This document shows, piece by piece, positions 24,431 through 35,980 of a DNA stretch of 64,000 bases (position 1 is its first letter; every line of letters starts with the position of its first letter). Origin of the DNA: Isochrysis galbana (taxonomy: Eukaryota > Haptophyta > Isochrysidales > Isochrysidaceae). The notes beneath the pieces were generated by a model. The model searched no databases. It saw only the letters and a program-made list of their open reading frames with translations, and was not told the origin of the DNA. Made by a program: the position numbers and the translations under genes. Where the stretch lies: NCBI GenBank assembly GCA_018136815.1, contig CM030934.1, forward strand, positions 3,363,070 through 3,427,069, given 5' to 3'.

Positions 24431-24560
24431 CACCTAGCTGTGAAACACACGAACAGTGTTTTTTTCGGAGGTCAAAAACAGTGTTTTTCACCGTGTTGCA
24501 AACTCCCTCCTTTGTGTCCACCGTTTTTCGGCGGGGGCCAAAGGCCCCCTCTAAGGGGCG
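24431..24560 (+). repeat. AAANAC-type short element, mainly N = A
   Basis: It starts 'cacctagctgtgaaacac', then 'acagtgtttttttcggaggt', 'caaaaacagtgtttttcacc' and 'gtgttgcaaac', closely matching the reverse of the right arm of the element at 31785-32295. A self-complementary 'ggcgcgcgcggcgcgcgcgc' block follows at about 24556-24577. Confidence 0.7.
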
Positions 24561-24784
24561 CGCGCGGCGCGCGCGCCCCGCACATGCGCGTGCGCACTCA
24601 CACACTCACACATCTATAGCCACGGCGCCACGGCTGCTGCATGCGTCTCCTCTACTCTCTACTCCTACTATACTACGCGTACGGTATTGATATTGTGTTC
24701 ACAACTACTTTTATAAGTAGGAGGCCAATGAATAAAAAATAATTACAACTGGGAATATCGGCGGCTGCACTGAGCCGCTGGCCG

Positions 24785-25357
24785 ATGCCGCACGCCGACG
24801 CAGGTGAAGACGCAGGTGAAGATGTCCCAGCAGGCCCTGCAGAGACCCCGGCAGAGCCCGGGGGCGGGCGGGCGGGTCATCTGAGCGCCCCGGCTTGCAT
24901 TAATGGTCATGTCTCGGGCCTAGGCTCCTTCAGACGGCGAAGGGGTAGCGTTGCGCACTCCCGGGGTTGCTGGAGTGCTGCAGCGGCAAACTGCGAGGAT
25001 GCTGCTGAGGCCGTAGAGGTCGCCAGTCGAGCGCCCGAAGTCAGTGGTGTCGCAGATTTGGCAACCAATGGTGAGTCAGGCGCTCTCCGGCTGGGCTCCT
25101 TCAGAAGGCGAAGGCTTAGCGTCACGCATTCCCAGTGTTGCGGGAGTGGTGCAGCTTGCGAGAGTGCTGCAGCGACGAACGGCCCGGATGCTGCCGGAGC
25201 AGAGCGTCGTGGGCGGCCAACCAGGGGTGGTCGCCGGCCCGAAGAAAGTGCGCCACGGCGGAGTGGTGCTGCTAGGCTGCAGCTACAGCTTGCGCAGGAG
25301 CCGCCGCTTCTGCACGGAGTTTCTGCACCTACGAGGAAACGCAGCAGGGTGAAATAG
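24785..25357 (+). CDS. Hypothetical protein with an internal duplication
   Basis: An ATG at 24785 opens 190 codons. The product repeats LGSFRRRRGSVAHSRGC and LGSFRRRRLSVTHSQCC about 58 residues apart, reflecting a direct DNA duplication of about 175 bp. It ends in a basic TRKRSRVK. I recognise no domain, and the sequence is compatible with a repeat-derived open frame rather than a gene. Confidence 0.25.
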   Translation: MPHADAGEDAGEDVPAGPAETPAEPGGGRAGHLSAPACINGHVSGLGSFRRRRGSVAHSRGCWSAAAANCEDAAEAVEVASRAPEVSGVADLATNGESGALRLGSFRRRRLSVTHSQCCGSGAACESAAATNGPDAAGAERRGRPTRGGRRPEESAPRRSGAARLQLQLAQEPPLLHGVSAPTRKRSRVK

Positions 25358-25880
25358 CGGAGGGAGCATGTTCGAGCGACAGCGACAACAACGTGCCCAG
25401 CCTCTGAAAATGGGCCCCCCGCTGGCTTCATGTGTTCAGCGCGGGGCTGTTGTGTTGCTGCTGCACTTCCGCTGCTGCGCTTCCCATGTCCGCATAAGTG
25501 AATGAATCAGCTTGAGGATCTTGTATTGAATAGAACGGGTGTGTGCGCGCGGGATTTGATGTGCGCGCGCGGGCTCCGCAGCTGTATGTGGCGTCGATGC
25601 CGCAGTTGGAGTGAAGGAGTGTGCGTGCAGTGCAGGTGCCTGCTTATTTTTTCCGATAACATGGGTGGTGTGCCCCACCACTTGATCAATTTTGGCTCTC
25701 AACTTGCAATCCCACGCGAGCACGATCAACAGCCACCTTGGCGGGCTACTGGCCGCCCAGCGCGCCCCGTTCACCGTGTCTTCACCTGCACCTGCAGTTC
25801 CTGCACTCTCACCTTCACGTGCACCTTCACTGTCTTCACTGAAGAAAAAACTTCGGACCAGCACCTTCCCAGTTGGAAAA
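25358..25880. other. Intergenic, nothing recognised
   Basis: A minus-strand frame (25864-25436) is open for 142 codons without a recognisable domain, and a plus-strand frame overlaps it. Neither can be preferred. Confidence 0.35.
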
Positions 25881-26280
25881 AATTTTTATTAATGGGGGCC
25901 TCGCGCCCCCCTCTCTCCATCGCAGACACCCCATGGGTGGGCCTGCACAATCAACCTCAGCCCCTGCCTGCTGGCAGGGGCTGAGCTGACATCACACCTG
26001 ACCAGACTCTCGCCGAGCGCGCGCCGCGCGCCGCACGCACTCGCCTGCACTGGCCCCTGATCGTACTGACTCCCCCCACCACCACTGAGCCACAGACCAC
26101 CAGAGCCGCCAGGAGGGCACCCAGGGCCAGCGAGGCGAGCGAGGGAGAGGCAGGAGAGGCCAGGGCACTCCCCAGCCTCCACTGCCCCCTGAGCTGCCCC
26201 AGCTGGCCCTCTGGGGGGCCTCGAGGGGCCCCCCAGAGGGGGGCCATGGCGCGCGCAGGCATCACGCGCCCGTATGAGAA
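25881..26280 (+). repeat. Hairpin-headed SINE-like repeat, near full length (plus)
   Basis: The head is 'ttaatgggggcctcgcgccc', followed by 'cccctctctccatcgcagac', a stem 'cagcccctgcctgctggcag' with 'gggctgag', then 'cagggccagcgaggcgagcg', 'gagaggcagg' and the distal 'cctccactgccccctgagct'. A copy at 39356-39670 has the same order, and the copy at the window start carries the distal end. Confidence 0.75.
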
Positions 26281-26551
26281 CGAAGAGAATGACGAAGAAT
26301 GAACGACAAAAAAACGACACGATCCACGATCCGACCCCAAAAAAGGTAATATTCACGCTTGTTTACGATATGTTTGCGGGATGACACCCCGCACGGCAGG
26401 CGGACACCGCGAAAGAGCGGCGGCAGGCGAAGAAAAGCCGAAGGGCGGGGGCAGAGACCCCCCGGGACACGATAAGATAGTTGCAGAAGGCGTTTTACGT
26501 TTGTTTGCCACAGGAACACCCAACAACAGGTCTGCCCCAGCCCGCCCCTTG

Positions 26552-26567
26552 CACTTGGCCCGACGTA
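26552..26567. repeat. LINE A target-site duplication, left copy
   Basis: The 16-bp 'cacttggcccgacgta' here abuts the A-run that begins LINE A (its 3' end, as the element is on the minus strand). The identical 16 bp occur at 30293-30308 at the other end. Confidence 0.92.
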
Positions 26568-29500
26568 AAAAAAAAATCTTCTTAAAATTCCCCGCTACGC
26601 GTGCGGCGTGAGGCAGTGTGCTAGTGTACCTCCCTACTACCCAACCTTAACCCCTGACAACCCCCTTCCCCTTTCCCAGTTCCCTCTTTATCGGAGAAGC
26701 TGGTTCCGGGGAGGCCGCGCGCGCTGCTTCGGCCGGGAGTTGGAGAGAAGGGGGCTGGAGACTGTGATTCGTCCTGTACGCTAGTGTTGATTCGGGTTGC
26801 CTTCTATTGTATTTCGTGGGATCTTTATTGATATCCTCCTCGTTTTCTTCTAAGACGCGGTATTAAGTGCCTTAGGTGATGTTACGGATGTCTAGCCCTC
26901 CCGCCGCCTGCAGGAGGTCTTCCGATGCTTCTAGGTTGAACTCCTTGTCCACCGTGTAGAGCGGACTTATCAATTTCTTAAAGTGTTTGTTACTCGGGGC
27001 GTGTAGCCCCATATTCTCTCGTTGTTTTTTCAGCCTCAGAAAGAACCCGACTTTCGCCGTTACTAATAGGTGGTATCTCGCAAGGATCGCTCTTAAGATC
27101 GACCTAACGGACCTGCCGTCCGCGTTGCCATATTGGATGTTATAAAAGTCAGTTAGGATGTACCTCCACGCCAGGATGCCTAGGTATCCCGAGGAGGGGT
27201 GCGGTCTGTCCACTTGATAGCAGAAAAGTCGTTGGGCTGTTTCGGATCCCGGCCTGAGGCTAATCCCCAGAAGTCCTTCTATGAATTCAAAGATGGGCTC
27301 CGTCGCGATGCATGATGCCAGGTGAGTGGAGCTTTCAGGGGCTATGCCGCAAAAGCGGCATGTTGGATCGTCAGCAAAGCGGTTCGCTGTAGCTAACCTC
27401 CTATGTAGGACATGTTTGAAATGCAAGTAAGAGTCTCTAGGCGTCAAAAAGTTATATTTGTATAATTGCGATATTTGTTTCCACTTTCCCGAGAGGACCG
27501 GTAACCTTTTTTCCCATCTTAGTGTGGATTTTTGTGTTTTGGTTTTCCTCAAAGCGAGGAACGCTTTAGTCAAGTCCCTGACACTTACATCCTCTAGTGT
27601 TGTACGCGTGCCTTTTAGCATGTATTCTTGAGGTAACGGGTACGCCGTTTCCGCCGGGCCGTCGTACGCATGTCCCCACTTCAGCGGGGTGTATAGTTCG
27701 TCGGGCAGTAGTTGCGGGCTAATCCGCTCGTGGATGTGGGGCTCTCCCATGACATTGAGCTGGACCTTGTGGTAGTCGCCTCTTCGGCGCAGATAAAAGT
27801 TATGGTCTATATCGACTAGGATCTCGCCTAGATCGTGTGCGTCCGGATCTTCCTGAGGGAGTATCTCTTGCTCCTCTGGAGCCGGGGGCGGAGTCTTCGC
27901 TTGTTTTTTAAGAAGGTTCATATAATCGAAAGTGGTATGTATTAGTCTTGATCTCGTCCACTCAGAAATCTTTTCCCATGACTTAAGAAAGGGGCCTACC
28001 GATATGTAATTTCCCCTATGGCGTATCCAACGTTCTCCGTCCGGCAAGTAAGCCGCGCATTCTTCCATAGTGTAAACGTCCCCCGTATCCGGGTTTATGG
28101 TGTTGTGAACAATAACTGTCTGTAGAGACTCCCATTTCGACCTATGTGAGTGATGGATAGCCGGAGGCTTGTGGAAAAGATTGTGCCATATCGGGGAGCC
28201 CTGAGTGCCTTCTCGTGTGATTTCTCCCCTAAGGAAGTTGATCCTTCTGAAGTTTTCCAGCGCGTGCTTCCAGAATGCCGGGAGCGTGTTATTGCCGCGA
28301 ATGCTAGCCGTGAGGCTCTTCGAGTCGACCTTCGAAAAGACCGCCGCTCGCCCTAAGGGGGTGCGGCTGAACCATTGATCCAAGACTATCTTCCATTCCG
28401 CCATTGACGGGTTAAGATATCGGACTATCCATATCGCTTGGAGCGCCCTCGTGTGTTCGGCCATGGGAAGTAGTCCGACCCCCAATAGGGGCCCGTCTTC
28501 GCTTGTGCCTACCCTCGGATATGCCGGAAGGGTTATCCATTTCCGACCCTCTTGCGAGGAGCCTAGCTCATCCGCCTGAAGTCGGGGAGACCTATCCCAC
28601 AATATAGTTTGAACGTCCGAGTCAATGGCCTCCATGAACCATGCCGGAGGAGTGGACGTGGATAGCCAATATCTCGGCGTCCCGTAGATTATGAAGTTCA
28701 CTAGCAGCGTCCTCCCGTGAATGGAGAGACTCTTCAGACCTCTCCATGTTGCGACCTTTTTCTTAAGCTTCGCGTATAGCTTCTCCCAGAAGGAGTCGTT
28801 TTCTAGCCCTTCCCAGAAAGGGACTCCTAGAATGGTCGCATACTCGCCTTCGCCGAGTGTTTTAAGATAAGTTAGCGTCTCGGGGACCTGCGCCCCTGTA
28901 AGCGATCCCATTCTTATTAGTATACTCTTGTTTTTGTTCACCCTAGCCCCGGTGGCGGTTCCATATGTCTCTAAGATGTGCATCGCCCTCTCCAGTGACT
29001 CGAAAGAGCTCGCTAAAATTTGCGTGTCGTCGGCAAACTGCGAAAGCCTTAACTCTCTAGGTCCTATTGTGATTCCCTTCATCTCAGGGTCGGCGTTGAC
29101 TAGTCGTGTTAGGCCTTCGGCCACTAAGAGAAAAGCTAGGGGCGATAGCGGGCACCCTTGGGGCATGCCGCAATGTATCGTGAAGGGATTGCTGCGTCTA
29201 CCATTGGCCTTGATCCATCTGATCGGAAGGGAATCCGCGTTAGTTAATAGTGTTAGCCATCTAGAGTAACCGGGGCCGAAGCCCAATGCCTGTATCGCTT
29301 TATGATAATAATCCCAGCTGACTCTATCGAAAGCTTTCTCCCAGTCTATCGCCAGGGCTAATCCCTCTTCGTCTGCGTCTTCCAAGTATGCTTGCACTAG
29401 CTTTAGCAAATGGGTGGCTTCGCCTATCATCCTCCTAGGCACAAAGCCCACTTGCTCCCTGGAGATGATCGTATGTATCGTTTTTTTGAGTCTGTTAGCT

Positions 29501-30292
29501 AGGATCCTGGCGAGGATTTTGTAGTCCGTTTGGAGCAACGTTATTGGTCTATAGTTCCTCGGGTCCCTGGCGTCCCCTTTTTTATAGAGCAGGGCTATAT
29601 CACCCGAGCACGTGTCCTCCGGTAATGCCCCCGACCGGTAGGCTTCGTGAAACATGTCCATCAGGCGCGGGGCCGCTAGCTTTTCAAAGCTTTGATAGAA
29701 CTCCATTGGTATGCCGTCCGGCCCCGCGGATTTACCTTTCGCCATTTGCCGTATAGCACGGATGATCTCCGAATATCCTATGGGCTTGTCCAAGAAGGAC
29801 CTATGACCCGTCGGTATCTGACGTTGCCTTAGCGCGTGAAGGAGGGGCTCCGCGCCTTGAGAGATCTTTTCGCTGAAAAGCCATACATAGTAGCCCCGTA
29901 ACGAGGCCAGAATCGCGGTGTCGTCGGTTGCTACTTTGTCTTCATCTAGGGCCGGTTGCGGGTCTTCCCATCTCACTCCAGCGTACATCGCCGGGATGTC
30001 GCCGCTAGCGTGTCTAGGCGTGAATCTCTTAAAAAATTGCTTTGTAACAAGCTCTTCCGCCCTTATGATTTTCTCCGCTAATGACGGGGCGGGTGAGAAG
30101 GTACGTCTTTTGTCGACTACTTTGCGGTTCAGTTCCGCTATGATGTCCGACCGGGTCGTCCCGGGGGTCGCCTCCATTTGGGCTTTTCTAGCATCCGCCA
30201 CCGCGTCGATTTCCGCTTGCGCGTACCTCTGTCGTCTGCGAAGCTCAACCGCCTTCGCGAGGAGTATCGAAGATACCTTCCTTTTGAATTCC
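26568..30292 (-). mobile_element. LINE family A retrotransposon, 5'-truncated, nearly full length
   Basis: A non-LTR retrotransposon on the minus strand. Its sense 3' end (plus 26568 onward) has an untranslated region with 'cttcttaaaattccccgcta', 'gtgcggcg' and 'cagttccctcttta', ending in a T-run on the sense strand. The 16-bp duplication on both sides defines the insertion exactly. Joining the flanks gives 'ttg-cacttggcccgacgta-gtgcacg', which resembles the LINE B tail at about 35590-35630, so LINE A jumped into an older LINE B tail. The coding frame is intact, which together with the perfect duplication argues for a recent event. The 5' end, where an endonuclease domain would be expected, is missing. 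Confidence 0.92.
26872..30292 (-). CDS. LINE A ORF2-like protein: reverse transcriptase and C-terminal zinc knuckle
   Basis: The frame is open for about 1140 codons up to the 5' truncation point, with no in-frame ATG that would mark a natural start there. Reverse transcriptase motifs run in order: GKSAGPDGIPMEFY, GDARDPRNYRPITLL, ILANRLK, AIDWEKAFDRV, GMPQGCPLSPLAFLL and LSQFADDTQ with the catalytic aspartates. Toward the C-terminus CRFCGIAPESSTHLASC is a CCHC finger of the zf-RVT type seen in L1-like elements. The protein ends QAAGGLDIRNIT. No apurinic endonuclease or RNase H was recognised. It would reverse-transcribe its own RNA at the target site, but this copy lacks its N-terminal part and probably cannot act alone. 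Confidence 0.9.
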
Positions 30293-30477
30293 CACTTGGC
30301 CCGACGTAGTGCACGCGCCCCCCCCCCCCCCCCCGATACCAAAGACAAAGGAATGAAGGGGGTAGTGTAAAGGGAGTGAGTGTTCTGGGGTATAGGCGAT
30401 GGCGTGAGTCGGTACCGTGAGTGCGTGGTCTTTATAGCTAGCGGTAGTAGCCTGAATCTTCAGATGTTTTTTTTTTG
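30293..30477 (+). mobile_element. LINE family B 3' tail interrupted by LINE A
   Basis: After the duplicated target site the sequence runs 'gtgcacg', a C-run, 'ccaaagacaaaggaatgaag', and ends 'cctgaatcttcagatg' with a T-run at 30466-30476. The same order closes LINE B at 35613-35771. The left part of this tail, before the LINE A insertion, is probably at about 26510-26551, where 'caacaggtctgccccag' resembles 'caacaggcccgcccag' of LINE B. Confidence 0.75.
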
Positions 30478-30686
30478 ATATTGTGTTCACACGTTCACAC
30501 GCATCAATCATCAACTATCAGTAAACTTATAGGGTCATGGAGCGCGCGTCGCCGCCAAGCAGCACAACCGGGAAAAAACCTCGACCATCATCCCCACCCT
30601 TGAGCGTTGCGAGGCCCACATTGATGGGAAAGGCTCGCCGCGCACCGAAAATGCCGCAGTGTTGTTTGTCACCAACTGAAAGACGG
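30478..30686. other. Intergenic, 3' flank of the putative two-TM gene
   Basis: Short unique sequence after the LINE B tail. No feature is recognised. Confidence 0.4.
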
Positions 30687-31495
30687 TCAGACCTCACTCG
30701 CGAATACCCCTGAGCTTTGCATCAGCCATTTTCTTACCAGCCGAGCAACCGCGACGCCTCCGATGCTCAGAGTAAAGAGTGTGAGTACGGCGAGCACAAA
30801 GAGCAAGGTTGGCCCGGCTGCTTCGCGCTCGCTCCGGAGCGGCTCACTGCGCAGCAGCAACACCATCGATAACGACACAACGAAACAGAAGATGAGCACG
30901 CAAATTTCAAGGCATTGGCCAAATGAGGTGAAGGAGAGCGCGTGTCTGCAACAGCGGAGTGTGCTAGGTGAGCGGGTGTTGAGGAGTCTGCGTTGCGACC
31001 GCCGCCTTGCGCCGCACCTCCGATCAAACTTGACTCTCCGCCGAATGGATATGGGGTAGGCGTGACCGGAGGCAAGTCGATAAGCAGAGACCTGCGGGTG
31101 GATCGGGGTGATGGCTCTGTCGCGCATGGGTATCCGGCCATGCATCTCCTCTCGATCATTCGGACACTACGTCACCCTCAACCCCCGCCTCCCCCTCCCA
31201 CCGTCGCCCCATCCCAGCCACCAACAACAGCCACCAACAACCCTCCCTGACTCCCCCCCCCCCCCCCCCCCCTCACCTCCTACCCCATCCCACTCACCAG
31301 TCCCACCCAACTTCCCCAACTCCCTGTTTTCTCGCCCCCCCACCCCCTCTCGCCCCTTGTTTCCTGCAAATCCCTGGCACCCACCACTCTCCTGCCCGAC
31401 GGAGTGCGCAGCACTCGCTCAAACTCCTCCTCGCACAGTGGGCCTTGCGTCTCGCCCGCGCGCGTGCGCACGTAGTAGCCGTCCGCCGCAGCCAT
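30687..31495 (-). CDS. Probable GYF-like domain protein with two C-terminal TM segments
   Basis: A tentative two-exon model is 31495-31385 and 31091-30687, with a phase-0 GTGGGT donor and a CCGCAG acceptor, giving 171 residues. Residues 1-37 (MAAADGYYVRTRAGETQGPL, then CEEEFERVL) resemble the short GYF_2-type module (YYVR...GP...E). The C-terminal part has two hydrophobic stretches, CVLIFCFVVSLSMVLLL and PTLLFVLAVLTLFTLSIGGV, consistent with membrane segments, then a short basic cytosolic end. An extra intron ending at 30946 (TTGCAG) is possible. Proteins with this layout are often small membrane proteins of unknown role. The exon joining is not certain. Confidence 0.45.
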
Positions 31496-31498
31496 CCC

Positions 31499-31700
31499 CT
31501 TCTCTCTCCCTCCCTCCCTCCCTCCCTCCCTCCCTCCCTCCCTCCCTCCCTCTCTCTCCCTCTCTCGCTCGCTCCGACGGAATATTTTTGTAAACGCCGT
31601 GCCTATATTTTGTCTCCCTTTTCCTCCCTCCGCTGCCCTTTCTCTCTCTGCTGCTGCGGGTGGGTGGGTGGGTGGGTGGGTGTTGGGGGGGTCTTCAACG
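31499..31700. repeat. (CCCT)n and (GGGT)n microsatellites
   Basis: CCCTCCCT repeats fill about 31505-31553 with CT ends, and GGGTGGGT repeats fill about 31659-31682. They lie just upstream of the ATG at 31495 of the minus-strand gene. Confidence 0.9.
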
Positions 31701-31784
31701 AAGTTTATACTCCGCTCACATGGGGCAGCTGCCTCTACCTTCGCGCGTGAAAAACAGAATTGAAGATGCCTGCTACTAGTTCCT

Positions 31785-32295
31785 AGAACCCTAGATGTAG
31801 ATGTGAAAAACAGCGGGTGAGGTCTAGAAAGTAGAAAGACATTAAAAACAACTGTTTTTGGGAATCGAAAAAAAACAGTGAAAAACAGTGCGAAAAACAG
31901 TGGGGCCACATATACCGCAGGGGGGCTTTCCCCGCCCCGCGCGCGGAACGCCTCCGCCTCCGCTCCTCCGTGTCCTGCGTCCTACGCATACGTAGGCCGC
32001 CGCCGCCGCTGCCCCTGCCCCCTCCCCTCCCCTCGGCCGATGGCGAGCCGCTATCGGTGTTCAACCCCAAGCCCACGCACGCGTCGCGATCCGCGCGCGT
32101 GCTGGTGGTGGTGGCCGCGGTCCCGCGCGCACGCCGCGCTCGCGCGCGCCGCGCGCGGGCGGCCCCCAGCCCCAGCCCCGCTCTAAAAAAAGTAGTGGCA
32201 AAAACGGAGGGCGTTTGAAAAACAGTGAAAAACACTGCTTTTGGCCTCCGAAAAAAAACACTGTTTCTGTCTTTCACATCTAGGCCTAGAACACT
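31785..32295. mobile_element. Short non-autonomous element with terminal inverted repeats (AAAAAC type)
   Basis: The left arm (31785-31905) has 'ccctagatgtagatgtgaaa' and many 'aaaaacagtg' words. The right arm (32205-32295), reversed, has 'cctagatgtgaaagacag', 'cagtgttttttttcggaggc' and 'caaaagcagtgtttttcact'. The arms face each other across a 300-bp GC-rich core with no coding potential I trust. A single arm of the same family sits at 24431. I could not identify a clear target-site duplication or transposase. Confidence 0.6.
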
Positions 32296-32584
32296 ACAAG
32301 AGTACAACACTATCTTTCACCGATAGCCGACAGACCGCCTCCGAAGGGGAATTAGAATTAGAATTAGAATTGGATGATGAGGCGTAACGTCCCATTATCC
32401 ATTATGAACGAATTATGAACTACTTGAAGACTTGTGTTATAGTTCAATATTGGACATACCTACCCATAGAACATGATCAAAAGTCTCGGGAAGGGGGCAG
32501 GGGTTGCAAATTCGCAAATGCCAAAGCGGCAAATGGGAGCTCCGAGCCCCCGTTTTCAAGTTACACCGGCGTGGGTATAGAGCA

Positions 32585-35459
32585 GGTTGGTAGCGGCAAA
32601 AGCGCGGGACCGGACGCGCTCCCAGCGGAATTCTATAAAAGCTTCATAGACTTAGTAAAACACGACTTCTTAAGAGTCTTGAACCTGGCACTGAGCCAGG
32701 GGTACCTGAGTGTATCCATGAGAGAAGGGGACATAATACTCCTATATAAAAAAGGCGACACGCGGGACCCTAGGAACTATAGGCCCATCACTCTATTGCA
32801 GAGCGACTACAAGATACTAGCTAAGATACTTACGAACAGACTAAAAACGGTGATTGGAAACATAATCTCGAAAGACCAACTAGGATTCGTCCCGAAACGA
32901 CTAATAGGCGAGGCCACCCACCTTTTGCAACTAACTCAGGCATACCTAGACGAAACGGGGGAGCCCGGACTACTGCTAGCACTCGACTGGGAGAAAGCTT
33001 TCGACAGAGTGAACTGGGAATTCTACCGCCTTGTCCTCGAAAAGCTTAAATTCGGAGAAGACTTCCGCCGATACGCGAGGGCCCTCACAAACTCGGAAGC
33101 GAAACCCATCCGATACATTAAGGCAAACGGAGGCAGGAGCTTCCCGTTTAATGTGGCGAGCGGCGTCCCCCAAGGTTGCCCGTTATCACCGCTAGCCTTC
33201 CTCCTAACGGCGGAGGCCCTCACCCGGGTGATAAACGAAGACGACAGCATAGACGGCATCGTAGTAAACGGAGCAGAATTAAAAATAAGTCAATTCGCGG
33301 ACGACACTCAACTCCTGGCGGCCGATTACAGCAGCCTGGCACGATCGCTCCGATGGGTGGAAAGATATGCAGCGGCCTCGTGTGGCAAACCTAACGACCA
33401 AAAATTCGAGGGGCTAAGGATGGGGTCTCTTAAAAAAAAACGGCCCCCCGCCAATTTTCGCAGATACAAGTGGCTAAAGGGAAATGAATGCGCAATCATA
33501 TTGGGAGTCCCCTTGGGAGGAGCGCTGGCCACTAAGGGCTTTTGGCGGAGGCTAGTCGACAAAATAGAAAAGAAGGCCACTATATACATGGCATTCACGA
33601 ACAACTTATCAATACATGGCAAAACAAAAGTAGCCAACTTCTTAATTTACTCTATTCCAAGGTACTGGCTACAAGCACTAGCGGCCCCAAGGTGGTTCCA
33701 CACGGCCGTTAAGAGAGCCGTAGACAAAATAATGTGGACCAACACGCACACCGGGCGCAGGTTACAATGGATCAAACACCCAGAACTCCCACTGAGAAAC
33801 GACTCCGTAGGAGGGCCCCACCTAGGAGTGGGCCTACTAGACTGGGACAACCACGTTAAGGCGCTGCAAGCAAAATGGGTGCTGAACTACCTAGATGCGC
33901 GTCAAGCGCAATGGAAACAAGTATTGGATGCTTGGTTCAGCCGCACAAACCTTGGAAGAGCGGCTGTCCTATCGACGATCCCAACGAACAAAATGACCGA
34001 CGGCATAACAGGCTCGAGCAAACTTCCGGCGTTCTGGAAGCAGGCGTTGAACAACATCCGCGAACTAGAACTCACACCCCTAAAAACGAGTAGAGAAGGG
34101 CTACTCTCCCAACCCATGTGGGGCAGCCCGACCCATCCGGGACCCAAACTCAACCCATCATGGGAAAAACTATGGAACAAGCTCGAATGCAACGCCATCC
34201 ATAACGTCTTCAAAGATTTCGAGGCGACTACGCCGTACAGCGTGGAAGAATGCGCGCAATACCTAAAAAGCAATGACACTTATATACAATTTAAAGGGGA
34301 ATATATCCCAAAAGACAATTTCTTAGCATCATGGGACACGCTAGTAAACCATGCACAACTGACAGTATCGTCACTAGAGGATACAGAGACAGAGACGAGG
34401 GGGGGTACACCACCTGGACGGGCCGCTAGAGAACTAATGGACCCGAAGGAACCGCCCCCAGAACTGCGCATAACACAGGATGGCGAATACTACATAAACA
34501 TCAAAGGCACATGGTACGAGGCGGAACTCTCGTACACCGGCACGCCAATTATCGGAGAGAGAACTAATGCCCCACCAAACCTCGACCCATCCCCGCCAGC
34601 GCGATGGGGAGAAGGATACAAATCTAACAAGAGACTTGAGTACCCACTCGCAGACGAAAACACCCTGGACGGCAAGACGCCACTCGACGGCACGGGAGTA
34701 GCACAGCTCACCGCAGCCCTCCAGAAGGCGAGCCGCAAGCGCAAACGCCTCGCGGGGCCGACCAAATGGGAGGAGAAACTCCAAATACCAGAGAACACGT
34801 GGGCGCACCTAGCACAGCTATACACGTCCCCTATGGTGACGGCGAGAGACACACACCTACATTTCAAACACATAACGCATAGGCGAGTGGGCACGTACAA
34901 CCGATTCCCCGATAGAGCAAACACGTGTCGCATATGCGGAGCGGCGAACGAATCCTCGACACACCTAGGTGAATGTACAGGGATAACCAAAATACTGGAC
35001 GCGCTGAATAAGATCGCGAGATTCACACCAAGAGCTGAACGGAGCAGGGAAGACACCATCATAGACAACCTTTTTATATACCCGAAGGGCGACGCCCCAA
35101 AAGCGCTGTACACTCTATATATGTTGGCATGGAGATATATCATAACGGACTTCTATAGAATCCACTATGACAACATAGTTTTCTCGGAAGAATCAATTCT
35201 GATAAGAACAATAGAAAGATACACCGTTTTGTGTAAAGCTCTATTATTCGCGTACGAAACCGACTCGGCGAGAACAGCCCAAGCGGGCATGGGTAGGCAA
35301 CCCAAAAAAAGGATAGATCTAGGCGAACTAAGACCCGCATTTCACATAAGCGACAAAGGCAGGCTCAAACCCAGCGAGGAGCTGGCCAAGCTAGCCGCCA
35401 AACTGGGAATCGAGCACGCTGTCCAAGAGACCGGGGAGCAAGGTGAAGAGGATGAATGA
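32585..35459 (+). CDS. LINE B reverse transcriptase ORF, 5'-truncated
   Basis: About 957 codons remain open from the truncation to a stop at 35459, and the frame also runs back through unrelated DNA to 32415. Motifs in order are GKSAGPDALPAEFY, GDTRDPRNYRPITLL, ILTNRLK, ALDWEKAFDRV, GVPQGCPLSPLAFLL and ISQFADDTQ. The C-terminal CCHC finger is CRICGAANESSTHLGEC. Between about 33360 and 33460 the match to LINE A is weak (KPNDQKFEGLRMGSLKKKR), which may reflect two compensating small frameshifts. The rest is colinear. It is the same clade as LINE A but clearly diverged. Confidence 0.88.
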
Positions 35460-35771
35460 ATCACTTAGGAAACCGATAAGAGAAGACACCACTAGAGGCA
35501 ACGCGACCCAGACGGGACCCAACCACCTAAACACGACCGGGAAGACAAGACACACGCGAGAGCAAGACCAACAGGCCCGCCCAGACCCCACGCTCCAAAC
35601 CAGACCTCATGTAGTGCACGGAGGTCGGACCCCGGAAACCAAAGAAAAAGGAAAGAAGGGGGGCAGGCGAGGAGGTGGAGGGAGGGGAGGTAAGGGCGAT
35701 GGGAATAGAGCTGGAAAGCCCAGTAGACGGTAGGTGTGTAGCCCTGAATCTTCAGATGTTTTTTTTTTAAA
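32585..35771 (+). mobile_element. LINE family B retrotransposon, 5'-truncated
   Basis: The coding similarity to LINE A begins at about 32590 (GSGKSAGPDALPAEFYKSF), so the 5' part with the endonuclease is missing. The 3' untranslated region (35460-35771) ends 'gtagccctgaatcttcagat', 'g' and a T-run. Two further tails of this family exist in the window, at 30293-30477 and 20413-20514. I did not see a convincing target-site duplication around this copy. Confidence 0.88.
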
Positions 35772-35830
35772 AGTAAGTAGTCGATCGCGGATACGACGAT
35801 ACGACACTGGACACTGGGAGACTGGGAGCC

Positions 35831-35980
35831 ACAAATACAAATACTACCAAATACAAATACGTCGCAAATACGTTCGAGGCCTACAACCCAGGACACGCTT
35901 CAAAGACAGCTAAACACATATGTATTTGGCCTCCGGCCAAATACGGTGAATGCGTATTCCCTATCTACTAGCTAGGATGA
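35831..35980. repeat. AAANAC-type short element, N = T
   Basis: It has several 'aaatac' words ('caaatacaaatactaccaaa') and then 'gtatttggcctccggccaaa', 'tacggtgaatgcgtattccc' and 'tatctactagctagg'. The reverse complement of the right part matches the element at 40805-40890. It is the AAATAC version of the scaffold at 19662 and 24431. Confidence 0.65.

Noticed and set aside
30293-30348. First residues of the LINE A frame (MSLVSGGGGG...)
   Set aside because: They are translated from the duplicated target site and the C-run of the host LINE B tail, not from LINE A.
32415-32584. First 56 codons of the long LINE B frame
   Set aside because: The sequence is unrelated to the LINE protein and lies before the truncation point. 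It is flanking DNA that happens to be in frame.
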